Assembly (NCBI RefSeq): GCF_964355755.1
Contig: NC_092674.1
Location: 6,579,001 to 6,643,000 of the forward strand
DNA: 64,000 nucleotides
Source: Antedon mediterranea
Lineage: Eukaryota > Echinodermata > Crinoidea > Comatulida > Antedonidae
Reading direction: 5' to 3'
Position numbers and translations under genes: made by a program. Positions within the stretch are counted from its first letter, which is position 1. The number at the start of each line of letters is the position of its first letter. Shown in pieces: positions 21,001 through 35,764 of this stretch. Below the pieces are notes generated by a model that made no database searches, had not been told where the DNA came from, and was given only the letters and a program-made list of their open reading frames with translations.

Positions 21001-24000
21001 CAATATTTAAACGCGCGTGTGCTTTTCTATCAGTATTTAAACGCGCGCGCGTATACCAGTATCTAAACGCGCACGTGCTTTTTCTATCAATATTTACACT
21101 CGCGCGTACCTTTTCTATCAGAATTTAAACGCGCGCGTAACTTTTCTATCAGTATATAAAACCCGTGCGTCAATTGTATACAAAAATCTAAAGTGCAATT
21201 TTGTCTATTCTATAAGTATAACACAAAAAGACTAGCATAAAATACTTACCAGTATGTTCAGTCCTCCCCGAGCGTGGGCTTAGCTGACTGTTACTACTAT
21301 GGGCAATATTTGATACTACTTGTTCCCGATCTTGGTTCGGGAAGAACTCTTTTAGATATTCACCTAATTGATCTGTTTTATTTTCTACAGCTTTTTTCAC
21401 ATCTAAAGATGGCATTGTTTCTTCTATCTGCAAGAATAAAAAGAAAGAAAATATTATAAAGTAGATTGGGAAGAGAAAGAAACTCAACAACCCATCAATA
21501 GTCTACATTGTGAAAACAGGTATTTTTTAATATTGCCCCTTTTTCATTTTAAATATAAAATACTAATAGGCCTATAGGGCCTATATATCTGCTTTATACA
21601 TTTAACGACCGCTAAAATTAGTCTGTGTGTAAAACTCAAAGACGGGTATTTTATACCGATTTACGAAGCCGACAATGCCCGCTGGCAAAAAATACACTGT
21701 TTAAAGTTTAATCATCAAGGTAGCCGAAGAACTTAAAAAATGCTTTATTCGTTATTCAGCTTTCCTGTACTTTATCTGCATTTTCACTCGTTCGCAGTAT
21801 GGATATATTTAACAAGATAAACATATGCACAGGCCTACAATTGCAAGATATGATATATCTCATTTGGAAAAAGTACATTCCGGTCGAAACAGAGCATTAA
21901 TGTTGAACTCGACACAAATGTGTATTTGTTTTCAATGGAAACCAAACATGACATGCTGTCGTATAGTAGGCCTCTTTGACGTAATTAGTGTATTGATTAT
22001 CAATTTGATCGATTAATTTCATTATTCAATTTGTTGCTGGTATATATTTAGCCTAATCAATGTTTTCATTACACTACTACAGCGTGTCAATGATCGTGTT
22101 GGTCGCTATAGCCGCGCCTTTAAACAACACAATTGACAAATGAAAAACGTCGACTAATTTGGTATCCGATACCCGACAGCAGTTACTACGTGAATGACTT
22201 TCAAAATATTATGGTTTGGCACCATAATATATGTGACCGACTTTCATCATCTTTCGGTCGTCTGAACGGCATCAAACCTCCCTCTTTTCTTTTGTTTACA
22301 TTTTTGATTTATTGTTTCTGAGTGGAAGATGATATAAGATCGATATTGTGTGGGCGTGTTGCCATAGTTTGCTGAACCAAGTGTGAATTTATGAATTGGG
22401 TTGTAAAAAAGTTCCCATGACTGCGCGTGTTCTTCTCGATTAGACAAACACACTGCGAGTGTTACTTTGGGCGGGATTGGTGGCGGCGTATACATCTGAA
22501 GTGTGACGTCGTCGTCATCGACCAATTGCTTGATCCCCAAATTCTTTCCATCACACACACAACATTGATAGCACATGTCAATATATATATACACCGTGTG
22601 AATGGTTACTAGCAGACAGGAAATATCATTATTTTGAATTAGATGCTTAATTAAATGTTCTCAATGAGTGTTTACTCCAGCATAAAACAAATACAAAGCC
22701 AGCGTAAGTCTGTTAGCCGTCAATGGCAGACTAGCTGGGTTGCTTTCACTACACATTCCACGTTTGTATTGATTCGAATGATGACAACAGCAGAACTAAC
22801 ACACAAAGTTGGCAGGCTTACAAAACTTAGCACGGAAGCTGAAATAGTCAGGCAGGGCAATTTTGTTATATAATATCAATGAAGTTGAAAACACACATCA
22901 TTTTTTTTTAGGATGAAATTCATTCATTATAAGAAACTTAGATACTTTAAATAGTCTAAAGCTACATATATCTTCTTATAGAAAGATTAAATAATAAAAG
23001 AGTAAAAAACAAATAAATGAAGCTATGTTCACATTGAGATCGAACCGATCCGGTGATCGGATAAACTTTATCCATGGAGAAATAAGTTAACTTATTTCTC
23101 CATGCTTTATCCGACCACCGGACCATTAAACGAACATTTAAAATCTTTTCTGATTTGATCTTAAATCGACGCAGCCCGGATATTTCTCCTGCCAACGGAC
23201 ATAACCCGGCTTATTGTGAACGAGAAGAAGATAAAGTAATATGCCCTACTAATTCAGTACGCCTTTACTCAATCTACTCTTTTATATTATAGGCCTACGC
23301 AAATGTCCTATATTTTGTCAACAGTGCGTGCGCGACGTATTTGGCCAACTACCAATAAAAAGTAATGGAGTAGACCTAAAGTTATGTTAACATATCAGTA
23401 GTAAATACCACATTAATTTCCTACCACTATTTTTAGTCCATAGTACTGTAGTAGTAATGAAGGTATTCCATTCATAGATAGCTATTAACCCCACTCAGAC
23501 AAGCCGACGTATGTATGGCACGCAAAAAATGCAAAAACAGGTGGCGTACATTCACACGTCATATGACTTGCGTGTGATCTTCACGGGATATCAAACGTCA
23601 TTCATAACATAATATTATCAGCATCATACAATATGTTAATACTTATGTCTTTAATAATTGTGTTTGAGGATTTGTATGACGGAGGTATGGTGATCCATAA
23701 AGAAAAATACTAGACTCATTTGTGTGGAGCGCATGTGGAGGTTTAAGATAAAGGTACAGTTATAGTAGGCCTACATTTGGATACCTATGCTAATGTACTC
23801 ACTACACAGTACACATATACATTACTATTTATATGCATAGGATAGCCTATACAAAACAACCCTGCCCACTTATCTCAACTCAAAAATGTCTGACCTGCTT
23901 AATATTGCTTTGTAAGGCCTAACGCAATGATGCTTTTTAGTCGCGTGGAAGCGACTCTATAGTTCACTATGTCGGTCGGTCGGTCTGTCTGTCGGTCCGG

Positions 24001-27000
24001 TATCACTATGCGTTTTATCGCTTTCTGACCTTATCTTGATATCAGTTTAATCTAGCTAAGTCAATTTTTCACAGTTTATTCCTTATGGCCAGGAATCGAT
24101 CTGGTTATGTTTTCACGGTGCGCAATAAAAAATTACGCGGTCTACGCACGATTTAACGAAATCACGTTTGTAATCATATCTTCACAACCATGAATCACAA
24201 TTAAATAAAATTTGGTACTCATAAATTTCAGGGCATAAATCATCATATGGCAATACAATTACGTGCGTAGCGCATGTAATGCATGCGTACGCGCGCTTAA
24301 AATTTTCAAAATTTATTTTCGATAGTCTACGTCATTATTTACTTTATATGATTGTAAATAAAAAATAAATAAAAATGCAATTAAAACACCTTTAATTCTA
24401 TAGTCATAAAACTATTGTATTACTCAAACAATACCATATTATATTACACAATTATAGTACATTATTAATTAATAATTATTGAATGGTCATAGAAAAATCG
24501 TATCTAAAATCATGTAATATCGCATCTGTTGTAAAACGGAAATGTACTGTACTTTTAAATCCGGGAGCAAAAACATCTGGAAATCGTCTGCCACGCTTTG
24601 AAGATAATGTTTACAATGAATACAAACAGACGCACAAACGACGTGCTATAAAATGATTTACAATTAGGCCTAGCATTATCTGATACAAAAACATCCGTTT
24701 AAAAACTCGTTGTATTTGTGACAAAATGCAGTGAAGGTGTATGGAACGCCAGAAAGGAAATCGATATACAATGTGAAAGTGGTGGAAGAAGAAATTAAAA
24801 TCTCCAAGTGTGCTACTAAAATTGTACAAGTTTTATAGTCGTTTTTGCAACAACAAAAAAAATTCCCCCAGTAACATTTCCTGCACGATAATACTAGGAC
24901 TCAACGCAATGACGTAAGCGGCAACGCAAGCGAGTTGACCAATAATAAACGACAGTTTCGATAATCCATGGCTTGTGATTGGTCAAATTACTTGGATTGC
25001 GTTTACGTTCAATTGTCTTGCGTCCTAGTGGGAACTAAATTAGCGATAGTTGGCACTGTAAGAGGATTCGGACCAAGAACCTTGGAATTGGTAAACAAAT
25101 ATGTCAACCACAAAGTCAAAGTGCCACAACTTATCTACTGTTCATTTTGTACTGTATAATTATACGCGTTTTGCATGCGAAACTTGTTTTTTTTTTCCCA
25201 GCGTACTACTTAGGCCTAGGCCTATATAATACAGCACGAGCTGTTAAGTGCACTCGGACGACCATTGCTGCATTCCCAGGGGGACATCTTTTACAATGAG
25301 ACGAAGATTATGAATATTTAGAGTGGTATGACAGGATATGAGTGCATATGATATTGTCAGACATGACCATTAAAAAGCAATTGGATCGTGAGCTGCATTG
25401 CTACAGGTAAATCGTCTCTAATTTAAAGAAATTATATATAGTAACAACAGCAGAGAAAGTTTAATTGTATATAACCCTTCACGAGGAAGTCGACAGCGCA
25501 CACAATTTATCGGCCTGTAATTTTTTTGTTCGTAACTATTTTCATTTATTGAAAAATGTTTCATGAGGGCAGCCCATCCAGCAAAGCTGATCATTGGGGC
25601 CCTCAACAATACAACACAAACAGTACAATAATATATTGTATGTTTGAAAGATGTTTCATACCCACATTGTACTAAACATTGTACAACCAGGAACACTCAA
25701 ACAAAACCAACAAATATGTTAACAGCAGAACCAACGGACACGACACGTCTGGTTCTAGTACAAAATGACGAAGACACTGTAATTTGAACGTGATAACATG
25801 CTACCTCATTAACTACTTAAACAATTTCATCCGTTTTAAAAAGAGAAGTCATGTGTGTATTGAATTAATTCTTCTTATTCTGATTTATGAGTATAGCCTT
25901 CTGTTTCCATGATATACGAGAGATAACGGTGATTATCATATCAAAACGGAAATGGAGAATAGAGATAGGCCCTGTAGGTGGTACGTGTAGATGATGTTTC
26001 AATATTCTACACATGGAGAAATAAGTTCTCCATGGTCTACACTATCAACGTTTATGTGGCAACCAAAATGTGATGTTTCCATATATGGACACGATGACAT
26101 ATCACTACCATATTTGCGCACATCACACATTTTTTTGTCAAACTAGTTTGATATTGTAGACAGAGCTGTTTACACCAAGGCTTGATTCCGACTACAGTAT
26201 GCCTAACTTAAGACGCAGTGCAAAGACGTACGCGCTACGCAAGTTCACCAACCAATCAAAATCGACGGATCATTTGCGCCACAATGGGAACCAGCCTTTA
26301 AACTAGAATGTATTAATCGTAATTCCACTAATAAACCACTAATGTCTCGCCCTTGAATCAGTAACGACTGATACCATGTAAACTGTGAGCAGTAATAAAA
26401 ACATATTGCAATAATTAGATTCTTTCCTTGAATTAGGCTGAGATTGCGAATACATTTGTACAAGAAACCCGAATAGGACCCTAATACCAGTTAAGGAAAA
26501 CAACATTTCTAATTGATAATATTTTTTCAAGCACATTCATTCAACAAATAATATTAATTAATAGTTAATAATATAATAGTACGAATTTTGCGATTTGATT
26601 TCTTATACGTGTATAATCAAGGAAGAGTGAAATTACTCTATAATAAACCATGTGTTCATATTAGCAGTGCGTTTAAATGATATACCCAACTCAACAAAAA
26701 CATCGAATTGCATATCTTTGTGTGAACAACTATAGGACTACTTCATTTTATCTAAATTTCGCTTCCTTCTCAGTCATAATATAGATATAACAAACTAGAC
26801 TAAACATATTTGGCACAAATGGCGGTCCATAACTAAAACACATTTTAATTTACCAATGTCAAAACTGCACAGTGACATAATTCATAACACATGGCGTTTC
26901 ATATATAGCTTATCGTATCGTAGGCCTATTCCTAGGCCTATATTTTGACTCAAACTCTTCCTTCTCATTTTAATGGATATAATTATTAGCTATCAAACAT

Positions 27001-30000
27001 GTTTCCAAAAAGTTCCGAAAATGTCCACAGGCTACACGAATAATGTTACCAGCAGACAGACGATGACCTTGCTCTCCGCAGTTAGTGTTTTGGAAGCATA
27101 TCGTCTTGTCCTTCATTTCCGCACAACATTTGAAGAACGCATTAACACTAACCAACCACGGGCACTATACTGATAGATTTGCATGTTAATTATTGCGGAA
27201 CGGTCTATTTTATGGCTGACTATGGAATTACTCAACATTAACAACTAACATACCATTTTTATGTACTTTACTACGATTCACTTTCGTACGTGTAAAGAAC
27301 ACTGGCTACCCTACCGTACCACATAATGCTGGGGCTTAGTAAAATGAGCTCCTAACAGCTCATTCCCCTACGTTCAGGATTGAATATTGGATCTAACTTT
27401 ACCTTTAAAGTTCACTTGACTAAGGTTCGCATACAATCCACCCCCCCCCCCCCCACTCCGACCTCAGTTTTCCCCTACCACAAAAAAACTCAACCCTAAT
27501 TTGATTGATTACTAATGATAGAACATTATAATGATATGGACTTTGTTCTGAAATAAAAGTGAATTGAATTGAATTGAATTGAATGGTAAAAATCTTTTTT
27601 TGTATAGAATATCCCAAAATCGTTTATTTTGATCCAATGTTCGTATCAGCGTTACTGGATAATATACACTGTCCACGTCATGTTATTTATTTCAATTCCA
27701 AAAAAAGGTAAATGCATAAATCCTAAATGCCATGCTAGTATTATTACAGTATAAGACATGTTGAAATCGTCTGTATGTAGAACAACATAGGAGTCGTAAT
27801 AAAACATTATGTAGGGCATAAAACCAATATTAATATAGAACAAATCAATATCAAGTTATAACACGAAGCAATTATCTTTCTTGAGACATTATTTGAAGGT
27901 TATGATTCATAAAATGTTCATAGGCCAACTCATAACTCTTTCAGAGTTAACATCACATAATAGCATTTGTGTAAGGCGCTGCCTTGGATACTGAGGGTCC
28001 GAATCTGGGAAGTACCAGTGCAATAAGTGCATAAGGACTTGTTTACATACAAACTCTAAACAAAGTAGGGTCAAATTAAAAAATGTATTATATACACAAG
28101 ACATCTTAACCATGGAGTTACCCTTTAACAATATTAAACAATTAAATGGTTTTCACGTCAACTTTGACCAGTGACGTCATCAGATCGAATTAGTATATAT
28201 ATATATATATTGGATGAATTCGTCGTAATTAATTTTTAACACTAACGAAGTCTATACATTTATTTAACAAACAAAAAATCTTTTTAAATAATTCAACATC
28301 CTCAGAATCATGAATGATGTATTGATTTTAAAGCGTCTATGCATGGTCTATGTCAAGTCAAACTGCTAGTCGTTTATTTTTATGGCACGGATTGAAAGCC
28401 TCGATGAAATGTTTCGACAAGCCTGATCAGTTTTATTCAGAAGTCATGCTATATGTCATTTATAATGATTGTAAAGCAACGGGGAACATGCATGGACAGT
28501 CATGTGTATCCGAGGCAGCTAAGCGTGTATGCAGTGAAGACGGACTGTAGTGTTATACCTGTGCTGTATAATTCGTTAACAAATCTAATCGTTCAGGGAC
28601 GATGAGTGCAATAGACAAAAACGATATCAATATTATACAAATATTATTTATTTAAAAAAAACCTAACATCATTTTTTTTATTTATCGATCTTTTCAGTAC
28701 ACCTTTTCTCACAAAGGGGCCCAGTAGTATTAGTACCATGAACAGCAAACCGAGAGACAATCCCCTATAGTACACTTTCAAATAGTTTACACAGTTCCTT
28801 ATCGCGCAATGTGTAACACGGGACCAACGGCGTTATGTCCCATCTAAAAGACGAGGCAATGGGAGTAAATTATACAACATACAGACAGGTGTCGAACCCA
28901 CGCCTTTCATATACGAGTACGATATCCCACAACACCACGCGCGGCCACACCGCTCTATACAAATATTATAAACATGCTAAAATCAAATCGATGGAGATGG
29001 GATCACCGGCTTAAATGCTGATCCAAAGAACGATCAATTTAATTTTACAGTGTACACACAAATTGCGGCCCCAGTAGTAAGCCGAATAGCCGCATATAAT
29101 CTAGTTTAATACATGTCAATCAATTTTCAATAACACATTATTAACAACATTAATTATTACGATATAACATTTGAAACAAAAATCAGGAGCAGTGCCTGCT
29201 ATATTGACACAAGCTCTGTCTACACTATCACACTTTATGTGATATGCCCAAATGTGGTAGTGATATGCCCAAATATGGTGGTAGTGATATGACATCATCG
29301 TGTCCATATATGGACAATTCACATTATGTGACATAAAGTTTGATAGTGTAGACAGAGCTTTACACTTACTCTGGAAGTAGTTTAATTACAAATATTATTG
29401 TAGTACTAAAATTATTAATTAAAATTATGTTTTTTGATCATTCACAATCTTTTAATCCCAATTTCGGATTAAACACACCGCGAGCCTAGACTCAACTTTA
29501 ATCCTGGTTTATGGCAAACATCCAAACAGTTTTACCTTCAATAATTAACAAGGCCATGCTGTTTTAATTGCTAAAATTAATTTGTACAAAATTCATCCGA
29601 TTAATTGCCGCACAAACAAAAACAATGCTTTCCGTGTGAAAATAACGTAAAGTTTCCGGTTTTGAAATTATTCATGTGAAAGCGAGTGACTATAATAACT
29701 TTAGTTTCCAGAAATAGCCAAATCCAACACTTATTGTGTAGACAGCATTTTTCTATTGTATACAAACATTCCAATATTGTTTGTTTCGATTATGGGTTAC
29801 TCCAGCGAACATAATCTACAAACAAAAGGTTACGTTGTCGTTAACAGTGACACAGAAATTAGTACTATAGGTCATAATTACAAATTCTCCGAATGAACTT
29901 GATTTTATTACAGTAATAGACTGTACTCCTTATAAAAAATACATATAGTTTAGGTTCAACTGAGAAATATGATATATCTAAATTATTTTACGCTTTATTT

Positions 30001-33000
30001 CATTGATTACAACTGGATACAATACAAAATAACCCGCTAACTATGGTGCGCCACTAATGCAAAAGTAATTATTAACAAACAAACCAATTCAATAGCAAAG
30101 TATAACTTTCAACTGAAAACTACCAAGAAACAATGCAAAACAATGGTACGAAGATGAGCCCCATGACGTTTTTGTGTATTTAACTGACTTTCAGTAGTCA
30201 GTTAGATATAATCTAGTGACAGCTGCAGAATCGGGTGAGATGAGTCTGCGAGAGTAAAAACAAATACAGTACACCCATGGCAGAGACACTGGAACACGGC
30301 CCTGTTTATCCGGAAGATAACATTAATGTTACAAGATGCAATATAAAATTATGAGTTTTAAATGATGTAATGACCTTTCAAAATTAGGAAAAAAAACAAA
30401 CAAAAAAGAAAACACACATAAAGCCCAACAGTATATTTGAAACAGTACTATCTCTGGACTTAAGCTCTGTCTATACTACACTATCTATCAAACTAGTTTG
30501 ACAAAAAATGTGTTTGATGGTGTAGACAGAGCTTTAGGGAAAGCTTTCCAAACAAATTATAAGCATAATGCAACGTACCCAATTTGTCTTTTCATATTCC
30601 AATAATATTTCATATTATAGTACTAATCTGTTTTTAAAACGGTAATTTCCAAAACCTATCAAATGTTAACCTACTAATATCAAGTACCCTGGTTTAAAAT
30701 CCCCAGGGTCTTCGAGGATTATTAAGATCATTATCTATAAAAACCCAAGATAATCGATCAAGCGTATAGCTTGAAGTTTTCTTTCTAAATAGTCAGTGAT
30801 ATCAATCAAGATAATATAATATATTTATATCTGTATAGTTACAATGTCATTCAATATTCCGGTGCTATATTCATACATTCTTCCTTGTGTTAATATGACA
30901 ATCCATCAATTAAATACTATAGTTAGGCCATTTTGATATTTTCCAATGAACCATGGTTGAACCTCGCTCGAGTTCTGACGTGCTGTCACGGTCTACACTA
31001 TCAAACTTGATATGACAACAAAATGTGATGTTCCTATATATGGACACGATTACGTCATACCACTACCATATTTTAGGCACATCACACTTTTTTGTCAAAC
31101 TAGTTTGATAGTGTAGACAGAGATTTAGTAGATGTTATATTTATAAATAAACATTTAATCAATATGCTATTTGTCATGTAATATTCAATTCAATTTCAAT
31201 TCAAAGTAACATTTATTTTCTTCAAATTAAAACATACTCAGTTATGTCAAAGATCCTTGCAAATGTACAATTCGTGTACAGTTTTACTACATTAACATTG
31301 AGAAAATGAGGCTTACATAAAAAAAAAAATGTCCTGGCCAAGTGCCTAGTGTGGTGAAATATTACTACAATTTGTGTATGTTTGTTCCGAGTGAAAATCA
31401 CACTGCGGCGACAGTGATTCAATTCAATAGGGCCTAATTGATAATCTTGGCAATAAGCCTAAATAAATACCATAATACTGTACTACCATTTTCAAAATAT
31501 CAAATCATAACCATATTTGTATAGATAAGGACCACAATAATAGCTATACAATTTGAATTACGTTTTTCGATTAATATTATTATTATTATTATTGCAGTGA
31601 TTACATAATTCTACAAAATAAATTATGAGTTATACATTAAACATACGCACGAATATGCTCTAAATATAATAGTATACCTTCTTTAAAAACAAAAGATTCT
31701 ATATATATTATCCAATATGGATTCAAACGTAATGTGGGTGGGTAAACATACACGCAATATAATTCATATTAAAGAAATGTTAATATAATTTCTGCATCAA
31801 TATAACGAAACACCAATTAAATATAAACAGAACATAAAGCAATAACGGATAAAACAAAAGTGCATATTAAGGTTAAAAATACAATAATCATCTCCCACAC
31901 AAAATATTCAAATATTACAATATAAATAACCACCAACACAGCATATGCTGAAATCATATATTTACATTATTGCTCTAAGCCTATTCCAAAAAAAAAACAA
32001 CAAACAAAACAATGAAAACACTCAGAAACTGAGTGAAGCACTTGCAAACTAGAAGGGCACTCCGAGAGTGCATACCTCCGCGCGCCTACTGTAACATTCC
32101 CTATAAAAGATTTCCCCAGAAAATATAGATATTTTATATTTTTGTGTCTTAATGCTGTGTATGATTAGGCTAATTTCACTACAACCTTGTGAATCCGAGT
32201 TTGGAGTAATGGTTATGTATCCGGCATTACACAGCCGAGATCCCTGGTTTAATTCCTGCTGAGGATCTTTTCTCAGCTAAAAAACTAACAATAACAAAAA
32301 ACAGAAATTATAAGGTATTGTCTTCTCATATTTCAACTTTCTGCGCAGACACGGCACTAACCATCATAGAGACGCGCATAACGCAGTTGGTTCCAATATT
32401 ACAAACTATGCTCTCTCCAGAATGGTCAATATACCAATAATAAGAAACCGCAGAAATAGTATTTCCGAAGATATCAATAACAATGAAATCCGAAAATAAA
32501 CTTTGCAACTCAGGGCTAGATTCCCCAAGAGATCGTCTGGCCGGAAGCTAATTCATGCAATCCCCCAAAAGTGTCTTAAAACTACCTCAAACATCTGGTA
32601 TTTAGCGAAACCTTTGATCGCAAAACAAATTTAAAATTTTACTCCAATAGAATTATGAACGAATATGATTTAGTAGTGAAATTTAGTATTACAACTGTCA
32701 AGTTTATTTATTCTGGGTGTCATGTTTTTAAAAATCAAAATCGTGTAGGCCTATACTTATTTACAAGTGTACTGTCGCAAATTTGATTGTTATAAACTTG
32801 TTTCGAAACAGCACAGTGAAAATTACACATTGATACACAAGTACACACAGCTATTTTAAAGCACGCCCTCCTATATTGACGCGGTAAATATAACTAAATA
32901 CCGTTGAATGCTCATCGAAAAACATGTCTGTAGTAACTAGGCGGATAGGCCTAAGTTTGAAGAAGAAACATATCGTATAGTAAATAACATTTTAACAGGG

Positions 33001-35731
33001 AAAGTTGAAAGGAATAAAACGAAAGGAAATCTGTGTATAAGAAAGGATTAGGATAAGGTGAATGCTGAAACATTTTTAGAGTTGCAGCTATGGATGGAAA
33101 GCCATACCGTGGTACGGCGGCCCATAGTTAAGTTCGATTCGACTCAATGTTGGTACACATGGCGTTGCATACGTATAAATACTTAGCTGGAATAATACAG
33201 GAAAAAAAAGAAATGCCGACTGGATTACTAAAAACATTTTAAAAATTAATAGATAGATAGATAATCGAGATTTTTGGGGCAAGTCGAGGGAAGCAAGTAG
33301 TTTCATACGTCAGTTATTATTAAAAAGAATCAACGAAATAGATAACAATTGTGTTTTGTAGTATTATCTAAAACTCAACAAACGACTAGTTTATCTCTTT
33401 CATTTATTTAAACATACAAATCTTGGGGGTAAATTAAGGTGTCTGTAAAACTCGAACAATGAAATAATTTTTTGAAGATTTTACCCAAAACTACAAAAGT
33501 CAATGATGCATGAACAACAATAATATGTAACCAATAAAAGCCAGTGTCATAAAATCCAACAATCTTTATTATTTCTATGCGGTATTTGTGTCTATACTGT
33601 GGAAATCCTGGACGTATTGATATTATACAAAATGAGATGGTATTCATGCTGGGTATTTAACCTTCAATCATGAAGCTTCAATATTGGTAAAATAACCGCT
33701 TTCATCCGTGGAGATTATATTTAATGCGGCTAGATATGCTTCGATAACTCAGTATATTTTTAAGAGGATTAGGCCTACACATTTAATTTTTTTTATGTTC
33801 ATTGTTATTTTGTATCTGTTTTTCTAAAACATTCTTTGTATGGTTTGTTAGTTAGCAGGTAGTTTGAACTGTCACAACCCTTCGCGACATTCTTGCTCCG
33901 ATAGAATCGGATAGCCCTACTTTTATTGCAATCATACATGTTGTAATTTTACCTGTCTGCAATGGAACGCCGTTCACCAAAAAAAGTCACTGATATGAAT
34001 TTTATGACGCGTTCGAATTCGTACGATAGATGCGTTTCATTCACATATCGCATCATAACATTATTACGTGAACAGCGTTCCATAGTCTGCCTTCTTGCAC
34101 ATACTGTACACGTTTTGTACTTGTATAATGAAGTGTTACAAAACTATTTATTATAGAAATAAATATTATGTCCTCACTAACACAATAGAAACAGTCATTA
34201 ATACAATTGTTATTAAGGGTCCACCTTCGGAATCTATAGGCTAGGGGAAGAAAATGTGAGAATATAAATAGTGTTCAATAATAATTGTCCTTCGTTCGTT
34301 TTACGTGTTTCCTAAATAGAGGTGTCCCGAAAGAAGGGGTTATATATTATAGGCCTACATGGAGAATAGTGACAGTGTGATGTTGATTGGTAATGCCAAA
34401 CCAATGAGTCGAAACCAAGGACAGTTAGTCCAACAGGGCGGGAGAGGGGATGTAGGGGGTGTTCTAGGCCAGGCTATTATAGCTTAACTTCAGAATGTCT
34501 TATAGCAAACTAAAGCCTTGTTGTTGATAAGCAAAACGTTCAACGGTAGCACAGGCTTAAGTTAGGTTTTCCGGTACTAAGTATTACAGGACAGGACTTA
34601 ATACGTTGTGATGATAATTTCCGAAAGTTTATTCCACTTCAGAACGTCAGTTTAACTAGCACAAACCCGACAAACAAACAATGTCAGTTTAAACCAGTTT
34701 CAAATGCATAATAACTGTTACCTAATTAATTATTAGGCCTATTTCTTTCTCACGTGATAATGACAAGATTGGCACTTGTTACAAATTGATAATAGATAAG
34801 AATTATAAATGTGTAAGTGATAACAATTAATATCTATAGAGACACAACAATCTGAAGCATCATCATTATGAACAGTGCCATGACATGAACATCAGGCACA
34901 TTATACACAATTACTATCTATAGAGACACAACAATCTGAAGCATCATCATTATGAACAGTGCCATGACATGAACATCAGGCACATTATACACAATTACTA
35001 CGAATTTGACGGTAGTTTAGCTGCTAACATCTTTTCGTAAGGGCGTGTGGCGCAGTGTGTTGGACGTTGGACTACCGATCGTCAGACCTAGGTTCGAATC
35101 CAACTCTTGCCGCATTGCTTGTATCCGTAGGCAAGATACTTTACTTACGTTGCCTCTCTCCACCCAGGTGTATAAATGGGTACCCAGTTAGATCTAGACA
35201 CAACTTTGCGCTGGTTACCGGCTGCATTGTGGGAGTATGTTTCCATACGTGTTTGATCCCAAAAAATACTGGGGTAATAATGCTTGTAAAGCGCCTTTGA
35301 GCATGATTACTCATGAAAAGGGCGCTATATAAATGTAGTATTATTATTATTATCTTTATTTTTGGAAAAAAACACAGAGTATATTGTCACATGTGGGTTA
35401 ATCGCTAGGCTATGCTCTATTCCTTCATGACTGATGATAAAAGATACCAATAAGTCTGTTTATTTATTTTTATTTTTTTTTTAATTCATGTTTTTTTCTA
35501 CTTCTTTATTATCTTTTTTATCACATATTAATAATTATAATGTAATGTAATATAATAATAGATAGATAGGCCTAATAAAATAATAAAGCAACCGGCCATC
35601 TTGTTTTTATGGAACACTCTGTAAACAAATACGTGAAAAGGGGATTCCATTTTATTCATATTAATGTAACAATAATGATATTTTAGCGCCTTGAGCACTT
35701 TTAGTGGATATGTGCGCTATATAAATTGTTA

Positions 35732-35764
<33 letters not shown>

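Larger units (their letters stand above)
19420..21249 (-). other. VEGF-like gene B, intron 2 (1.8 kb)
   Basis: Donor GTAAGTATT and acceptor TTATTTTCAG. It contains a 31-bp G+C-rich tandem array by the donor, one copy each of MITE families 1 and 2, and a GTCGGTCGGT-type repeat by the acceptor. The 20031-20975 part is A+T-rich without recognised features. Confidence 0.78.

Noticed and set aside
22247-22594. 115-codon minus-strand open frame as a gene B exon
   Set aside because: No signal peptide and no suitable splice sites; runs through simple-sequence ends.
33088-33306. Alternative signal-peptide exon for gene B
   Set aside because: Hydrophobic stretch present but no GT donor in the required phase near its end.
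35041-35110. Functional tRNA gene
   Set aside because: A and B boxes are present but no clean cloverleaf or anticodon arm, and the sequence continues into a SINE body and (ATT)n tail.
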